DNA of 64,000 nucleotides from Chelydra serpentina (Eukaryota; Chordata; Testudines; Chelydridae), in assembly GCA_037349315.1 (NCBI GenBank), contig JBAIAC010000007.1:2170001-2234000 (forward strand). Direction: 5' to 3'. Below are positions 58,701-64,000 of the stretch, one piece after another. The translations under genes were made by a program, and so were the position numbers. The notes below the pieces were generated by a model that saw only the letters and a list, made by a program, of their open reading frames with translations, was not told the origin of the DNA and did not search any database. Each line of letters starts with the position of its first letter. Position 1 is the stretch's first letter.

Positions 58701-59515
58701 TGTTTGAGTCTCCTGTGTAATGTTTGCTTGCAATATACGATTCAGCCACTAGATGTCACTGCTTGCTGTCTAGCGTTTGGTGCCCTGGCAAACAAGGGAG
58801 ACAAAGCTGGGATTCAAGCCGCATAGAAGCCCCTTTGTCTTGCACTATAGGGACAGATGATTTCTTTACTCAACACCTCCTGTTTAAGACAGACCATGAA
58901 ACCGTATATTGTGACATCTTGTGCGCCCAGCTATTAGGGTTGTCAATTTTGGTTGGACGTATTCCTGAAGGTTTCATCACATGACATAATCTTTAATTAA
59001 CGATTAATCTTTGAATCCCGAAGACTCCAGGACAATCCTGGAAGGTTGGCAACCCTAACTAACTGAGGCTGTAATAGCCGTAGTGCTCAAAAACACACAC
59101 AAAATCCGGCCACCCTCCAACAGCAGAGAGTTAGCAAAGAGAGAGCCACCTAATCTTCAGGTTCCCTCTCTGTGTTCAAGTACTCTTCCTTTCCTGCTCT
59201 CTGCATGGAAAACAGGACACTTTAAAATACAAGTACACACAAATTCCACTTTAAAGTAGGCTTGGAAGGATTCGATTTTTATTGGTAAACGTCAGTAAAC
59301 ATTGATTGCACCGGACACAAACTAACCCATGAAAATATATTTCCTTCCATAATAATCTAAATTTGCAGCTGGGTGAAGTAAGCAAAATGCTGTTTGAGAA
59401 CTTAGAGTCAAAACTGAGTGATTTAGACTTTTGAATTACGCTTGTTACAAAGAGACTAGCAAATGAACAGTAAAAACAGGTATGATGTGTTGAATTAAGG
59501 ATATTTCCTTTGTAT
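58701..59515. other. Upstream flank, nothing firm
   Basis: No exon or repeat boundary recognised. Confidence 0.4.
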
Positions 59516-59939
59516 CATAGGCGCCGACTTCGTGGGTGCTCCGGGGCTGGAGCACCCACGGGGAAAAATTGGTGGGTGCTCTGCACCCACCGGCAGCTCC
59601 CCGCCCGCCCCGGGACCTGCGGCCAGCTCCCCGCCAACCCCGGGGCCCGCCGCCATCTTACCTTAGCACCGGGAGACGTTGCGGGGCCCCGCCCCCGACG
59701 CTGGGCAACGTTGCGTCGGCATCGGGGGCGGGGCCCCACAACGTCACCCGGCGTCGGGGGCGGGGCCCCGCAACGTCACCCGGCGTCGGGGGCGGGGGCC
59801 CGCAACGTCACCCGGCGTCGGGGGCGGGGCCCCGCAACGTCACCCGGCGTCGGGGGCGGGGCCCGGCGTCGGGAGAGGGGCCCCGCCCCCGACGCTGGGC
59901 GTGAGCTCCCACCGGCGCCACAGGAAATCGGCGCCTGTG
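59516..59939. mobile_element. hAT-type MITE with GC minisatellite, 424 bp, perfect TSD
   Basis: Flanks 59508-59515 and 59940-59947 are both ctttgtat. Ends CATAGGCGCCGACT and ATCGGCGCCTGTG. Fourth member of the family at 6973, 42183 and 48254. The interior holds a 32-bp tandem repeat (59719-59865). Frames across it on both strands are proline/arginine/glycine-rich artefacts. Confidence 0.92.
59719..59865 (+). repeat. 32-bp minisatellite, about 4.6 copies
   Basis: Units at 59719-59750, 59751-59782, 59783-59814 and 59815-59846, then a 19-bp partial. Each holds gggggcgggg and caacgtcacccg. One base differs in unit 3 and two in unit 1. An inverted version (ggccccgcccccgacg) precedes at about 59682-59702 and another follows at 59880-59895. 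Confidence 0.9.
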
Positions 59940-60219
59940 CTTTGTATAGTTTGATACGTGATATTGACAATTTATGTCGACGGTTTATAAAGCCTTAACT
60001 GTTCGAATCTCAATGTCTAAATAATTGTCTGACCCCTCCCCAGCATTTCATGCAACTGTGAAAATGTAAATTGATACAAAGAGAAAAAAATGCTTTAAAA
60101 TGTCAATATTATCCATCAAAATTATAAAAATCAAATTCTGCCAAGACGAATAGTAAGCAACGCCATCATCACATGCCATTGTGTCTGTCCGCTCCTTGTT
60201 GGGTGATGCTTAACATCCA

Positions 60220-60425
60220 GGGGCATAAAAAGTACTCCTGGGGGAATTCTGCACCAAAAAATAAAAAATTCTGTGCACAACATTTTAAAATTCTGCATAT
60301 TTTATTTGTCAAAATAACACTATATGATCACGCCATTTTGGTAATTTATTTCAAAATACCTGTCAGCAAGTATGTCTGTAACGGTACAGACAACAAAATT
60401 CCTCCAGGAGTTGAGAGTTAAAAAA
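60220..60425. mobile_element. AT-rich MITE (actcctgggggaattctg ends)
   Basis: Left gtactcctgggggaattctg and right aaattcctccaggagttgag are inverted ends around an AT-rich centre with ttctgcatattt words. Confidence 0.65.
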
Positions 60426-60429
60426 AACC

Positions 60430-60969
60430 CTATGACAACCCAGTTCCTGTTTCTCTGCTCCCCCTGTTCATGATGACTACAGCACCTCCTTTATCGGCCC
60501 CTTTGATTATAATGTCAGAGTTGTTTCTGAGGCTGTGGATAGCGTTACGTTCTGTACAGATGAGGTTAGGGGGCAAGTGATGCTGTTTGTTCACAATTTC
60601 AGCCTGTGCACGTCTGCGGAAACACTCTATGTAGAAGTCCAGTCTGTCATTTCGACCGTCAGGAGGAGTCCACGCAGAATTCTTCTTCTTGTAGTGTTGG
60701 TAGGAGGGTTCCTGTAAGCCGGTGCTCTGTTCAGTGGTGTGTTGAAAATATTCCTTGAGTCGGAGACAGCGAAAGTAGGCTTCCAGATCACCGCAGAACT
60801 GTATTGTGTGTGTTGGGGTGATGGGGCAGAAAGAAAGTCCCCGATATAGGACAGATTCTTCTGCCAGGCTAAGTGTGTGGTTGGATAGATTAAAAATATT
60901 GGGTGAGTTAAGGGTACCACTGTTGTAGCCCCCTGTGGCATGTAGGCATTTAGTATAGACACCTCCTCG
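60430..60969 (-). pseudogene. Penelope-like element polymerase, N-terminal fragment
   Basis: One uninterrupted frame of about 180 codons on the minus strand, without an early ATG. Recognisable stretches: LNSPNIFNLSNHTLSLAEES, GLSFCPITPTHTIQF, RLKEYFQ, FYIECFRRRAQAEIV, NLICTERNAIHSLRNN and DIIIKGADKGGAVVIMN. This is the region before and at the start of the Penelope reverse transcriptase (family motif near IIIKPADKGGAVV). It stops at 60430. The catalytic palm and GIY-YIG endonuclease are absent, so it cannot be active. Confidence 0.82.
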
Positions 60970-61190
60970 TCAATTACTGGGAGTGGACCACATCCACCCT
61001 GACTGAATTGGCCTTCAACATTCGTTCTCCACTTGTAAGGTAACTCCCTTCTCTTCATGTGCCAATATATATTTATGCCTGGATCTGTAATTTTCACTCC
61101 ATGCATCTGAAGAAGTGGGTTTTTTACCCATGAAAGCTTATGCCCAAATAAATCTGTTAGTCTTTAAGGTGCCACCGGACTCTTCGTTAT
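60430..61190 (-). mobile_element. Penelope-like element, truncated
   Basis: The polymerase fragment plus its upstream leader (61100-60970) and the terminal module at 61190-61101. Read on the plus strand the module shows CTGAAGA (61107-61113), a GTGGGT/ACCCAT hairpin, GAAA (61132-61135) and GCTTATGC (61136-61143). This links the short terminal-repeat insertions elsewhere in the window to the Penelope family. Confidence 0.78.
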
Positions 61191-61280
61191 TCTCATTTGA
61201 GAGGCTCTGATGACCTCCGCCCTGTTTGTAACATCACTGGAATTAACTTTGCTCTGCTGTCTTGTTTGTTCCCCTGCGAC

Positions 61281-61445
61281 CACTGTTCCCTCTAAGCTGT
61301 GCGTGTGTGCGCGCGCACACAGATCCTAAACCCTGCGCACACGGTAAAACACTGTGGGCACAAAAATTTGCACAGAAGCACAACAATTTGCATAGAAGAA
61401 TTTTTTTGCGCACACGGCCTGTCAAAAATTAGAGGGAACATTGCC
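61281..61445. mobile_element. hAT-type MITE (CASTGTTCCCTCTAA), 165 bp
   Basis: Ends CACTGTTCCCTCTAAG and TTAGAGGGAACATTG. Flanks cctgcgac and cctgcgtc agree at 7 of 8. Confidence 0.85.
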
Positions 61446-63154
61446 TGCGTCAGGGACGGCTTGTTGATCAGGAAGAGCATTTGCAAAGTAGCATCACTGT
61501 TTGGTCGCGGAGAAAAGAGAGCAGCGTCCTTCTCTCCGTGGTGTGGAGGAAGCAGAGTGTGACAGATCAGGGTCTCCACCAGCCAGGGCACTACGGGAGC
61601 CACCCAGGGGAGTCATTACATGCTTCACGTTTTATACCTAGAGGATTTTTGTTTACAAGACCCCACCCTCTCTCAACTGCCCCACGCGCTTTCCCTGTCA
61701 TGTCCAGTCCCATCGTCCCACACACTGCTTGGCCACATCTACTGAGGTCCTGCCTGCCTCACCCTGGGACCCTACCCACCCTCAGCAATGACCGGTCTTT
61801 CCAGGCCTTCCTTTGTCCTGGCAAGATCTCACGGTCACCTGTTCTCTGCCTCTCTTCATGCCCCAGTAGCTGGCAAATCCTTCAGGCCCTGGGCCTTCTT
61901 CCAAGCATCCCTCCGTCTCCCCCATGATTCTTCCCTCCTCTCTATCTGCTCCTCCAGCCGTCTGCTTGATCCCACCCACATCTCTTCTGGTCCCTACATG
62001 CACCCATCTCTCCCACACACATACCCACACATTCCCTCTATGCCTCCCATCCCCTTGCATGTCCCCCATGCCCACTCTCCTTTGCCCACACTTCACACCC
62101 TCTGACCCCTTTCAATTTGTTGGTAACCGGACCCCGAGACCCCGCCCCCGCCCCCAACACTCACTCCTCTCCCCCTCCATCGCTGTCACTCCCTCTCCCC
62201 TCCCCCCACAACTGGGCTCCCTCTGCTCCGGGGCTGGGAGGGGAGCTGCTGCAGCCTGACAAGGAACCTACTTGCAGGGAGGAGGCGGCCCCGGCTGAGC
62301 AGAGGCTGGTGCGGGTTAATGACCCGGCTAACCGGACTTTTGGGGTCTGGTCAGTCCATCTGACTGGACACTTCCAGGTCCCCTTTTTGACGTTGAAACC
62401 CAGGCACCTGGCAACCCTATGCCCACAGGGTCTCCTGCATCGCCCTCCATGGCCCACCAGTGTCCTGTCTCCCCCTCCACGTTCCCCTTCTGCAGAGCTC
62501 CACAGTTCAAGATTAGAGAGCACAACTCCATGCTAATGCTCAATGTGCCCCTTCTTACTCCCCCAGTGCACCGCCCTTCCAATCCCCTCCCTCTCCCCCC
62601 ATGCCCTCCTTCTGGACGCCTGCCCCCTGGAGCCACCCCTGCCTACAATTCCCCCTTCCCATGCCCCCCATCACTGGCTCATTCCAGCAGCGACTGCAGC
62701 AAAGGCTGGAGTCAGGAGAAGGTCAGTTTAAATTATAAATGTTTACATGATGTCTACTGCAAATAGTGCTCTCCGTGCACATCAAACCAGCTCTTTATAA
62801 CTTGGGAATTCCCCAAATACCCCCTCCCTTCCCCCCACCCCCAAAATCAACTCAAAGCCACCTCTCTCCCAGCAAGGCCAATAAAACAAACATTGAGGCT
62901 GGACACCAAATCCCCCCACCCCCAAAAAAGAAAGAATGAGGGCATTTTCCAATGACAGAGACACTTTTGAGACACCGTAACTTTCAAATCTCTCTCTGAA
63001 TTTCACCAAACTTCCCAAAAATTCCCATCCCAGGGATGAGATGTGGCAGGTGGAATTTTTGGGGGGACTCTGTTTCTTTTTGAGAAAGCTGGTGGGTGTA
63101 TTTACAAAAGTCAGATTTACAGGGGGGAAATCTAAGTTCAGCTTTACCTGTGGG
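61446..63154. other. Upstream flank, pyrimidine-rich
   Basis: 61640-62700 is strongly C/T-biased on the plus strand. 62120-62320 has CCGCCCCC words and is the most GC-rich non-MITE stretch upstream of the gene, but CpG density is modest and no first exon with a clear donor leading to 57466 stands out. Open frames here reflect composition. Confidence 0.35.
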
Positions 63155-63349
63155 CACTGTTCCCTCTAAGCTGTGCGCGCACACACAGATCCCAAACCCC
63201 ACGCACACGGCGAAACACCGCGCGCACAAAAATTTGCACAGAAGCACAATTTGCACAGAAGAATATTTTTGCATACACGGCCTGTCAAAAATTTGCACAG
63301 AAGAAATTTTTTTGTGCACACGGCCTGTCAAAAATTAGAGGGAACACTG
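63155..63349. mobile_element. hAT-type MITE, second copy, 195 bp with internal duplication
   Basis: Same ends as 61281-61445 (CACTGTTCCCTCTAAG / TTAGAGGGAACACTG). Flanks cctgtggg and actgtcgg agree at 6 of 8. The ggcctgtcaaaaatt segment occurs twice (63280, 63323), which explains the extra 30 bp. Confidence 0.85.
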
Positions 63350-63479
63350 ACTGTCGGTCAATTCCTGCTGCTTTGTAATGAAGTATCCTGAAAGGAGACC
63401 TAGAAGTGAATAGGGAAATAGACACCAGGTCTTATTCGCCACGGTCTTGCACCTTGCGTCATCATTTACACCTGTGCAA

Positions 63480-63570
63480 GATGGGTGTATTATTATTTAA
63501 TTCCCGCAGCTCCCACCAATCATGGACCAGAACGCCACTGTGCTAGGAACAAACAATTATATCATGTTCC
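63480..63570 (-). mobile_element. MIR-like fragment
   Basis: Reads catggaccagaacgccactg-tgctaggaaca, similar to 16345-16375. Confidence 0.45.
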
Positions 63571-63789
63571 TTTGTAATCCGGTAGCATTTCACATCCACT
63601 CGGCAGTATTATTAATCATCAATCAGGGTGCAAGGCACTGGAGAATCAACCCACAGGGTCAAAGCAAGAGCTAACTAGATGTCAAGCCTTGTCCACATTC
63701 AGCAAGAGCCCTAACTCAACCACTAGTGCCCAACAATCAAGGTAGTGGTAGTGCTGATTCCTTCATTAACACAGTTTGCCTTTATGCAG

Positions 63790-63843
63790 TGTAGTTGTAG
63801 CCCGGTTGGTGGCAGGATATTACACAGACAAGGTGGGTGAGGT
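63790..63843. repeat. Interspersed repeat end (aggatattacac ... gtgggtgaggtaat)
   Basis: Complementary-type wording to 17541-17580. It runs directly into the reverse-transcriptase-like frame at 63842. Confidence 0.5.
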
Positions 63844-64000
63844 AATACTGATTGTCGGAGCCCTGGGCACCTGGGACCCCTGCAATGAGCCTGTGCTAAG
63901 CCTGCGGACCTGCGGGATCGGTCGACGCTACGCACGGCTCACGTGGCGCCTCATGGTCTCGGACACCATCCGATGGTCCAGGGACATCTACATCAAACAC
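63842..64000 (+). pseudogene. R2/NeSL-like LINE C-terminal fragment, cut by window end
   Basis: Open frame of 53 codons to the edge: VILIVGALGTWDPCN..., then GIGRRYARLTWRLMVSDTI and RWSRDIYIKH. I recognise GALG-WDP-NE and RRYA-LM-R--VSDTI-WSRDIY as the C-terminal region of R2-type LINE polymerases in fish and reptiles. The upstream part of the element is missing. It could continue beyond 64000. The family call is by memory. Confidence 0.5.

Noticed and set aside
59719..59865. CRISPR-like regular repeats
   Set aside because: Units are contiguous with no unique spacers, inside a eukaryotic MITE.
59510..59998. 162-codon frame with repeating GRGPATSPGVGG units
   Set aside because: Translation of the 32-bp minisatellite in the MITE; repeats in three frames. 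Not a structural protein.
60627..61106. 159-codon minus frame starting with ATG
   Set aside because: A different frame from the one with Penelope polymerase similarity (60430-60969), so it is a shadow.
61481..62766. Several overlapping plus-strand frames of 100-148 codons
   Set aside because: C/T-rich composition (serine/proline-rich translations) with no motif, splice context or conserved start.
1..64000. A second host gene such as a TXNDC16 neighbour (for example GPR137C, expected to the right)
   Set aside because: I found no transmembrane-rich or otherwise recognisable host exon outside TXNDC16 in this window.

Overview
This window is vertebrate nuclear DNA, most likely from a turtle (cryptodire-like). 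No bacterial-style gene organisation is present. The turtle reading rests on the repeat mix: abundant CR1 LINE copies, a tRNA-derived SINE of the tortoise PolIII type, Penelope-like retroelement pieces, a Ty3/gypsy relic, MIR copies, and many short hAT-type DNA transposons with 8-bp target-site duplications. This is an inference from repeat families, not a species identification.

I can support one protein-coding gene: TXNDC16 (ERp90), an ER-lumen member of the protein disulfide isomerase family, on the minus strand. I traced 19 coding exons between 57464 and 7801 by reading the reverse complement, comparing with recalled human TXNDC16, and requiring GT-AG splice sites and phase agreement. The joined frame is intact. 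It gives 830, 834 or 845 residues depending on which of three in-frame ATGs is used; human is about 825 as I recall. It starts with a signal peptide, has no CxxC motif, and ends in the KDEL-like tetrapeptide HTEL. The coding region is complete. The 5' noncoding exon(s) and promoter were not found and may lie beyond the right edge. A candidate polyadenylation signal lies at 5103-5108.

Layout from left to right. 1-5100: downstream flank with CR1 copies, one hAT MITE and a Penelope-related end. 5100-7800: probable 3' UTR or flank, interrupted by MITEs. 7801-15804: the five 3'-most coding exons. 15805-27267: an 11.5-kb intron. 27268-31014: two exons either side of a Ty3/gypsy relic. 31015-43408: a 12.4-kb intron with a degraded CR1 and a solo-LTR-like block. 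43409-57464: the twelve 5'-most coding exons, closely spaced toward the start. 57465-64000: upstream sequence with Penelope-like, hAT and (at the edge) R2-like fragments.

I found no undescribed multi-gene system. The most interesting signal is a set of Penelope-derived insertions built as inverted repeats. They have 11-12 bp target-site duplications and a hammerhead-ribozyme-like core. Next come the layered transposon insertions whose order of arrival can be read, and a GC-rich hAT MITE carrying a 32-bp minisatellite.
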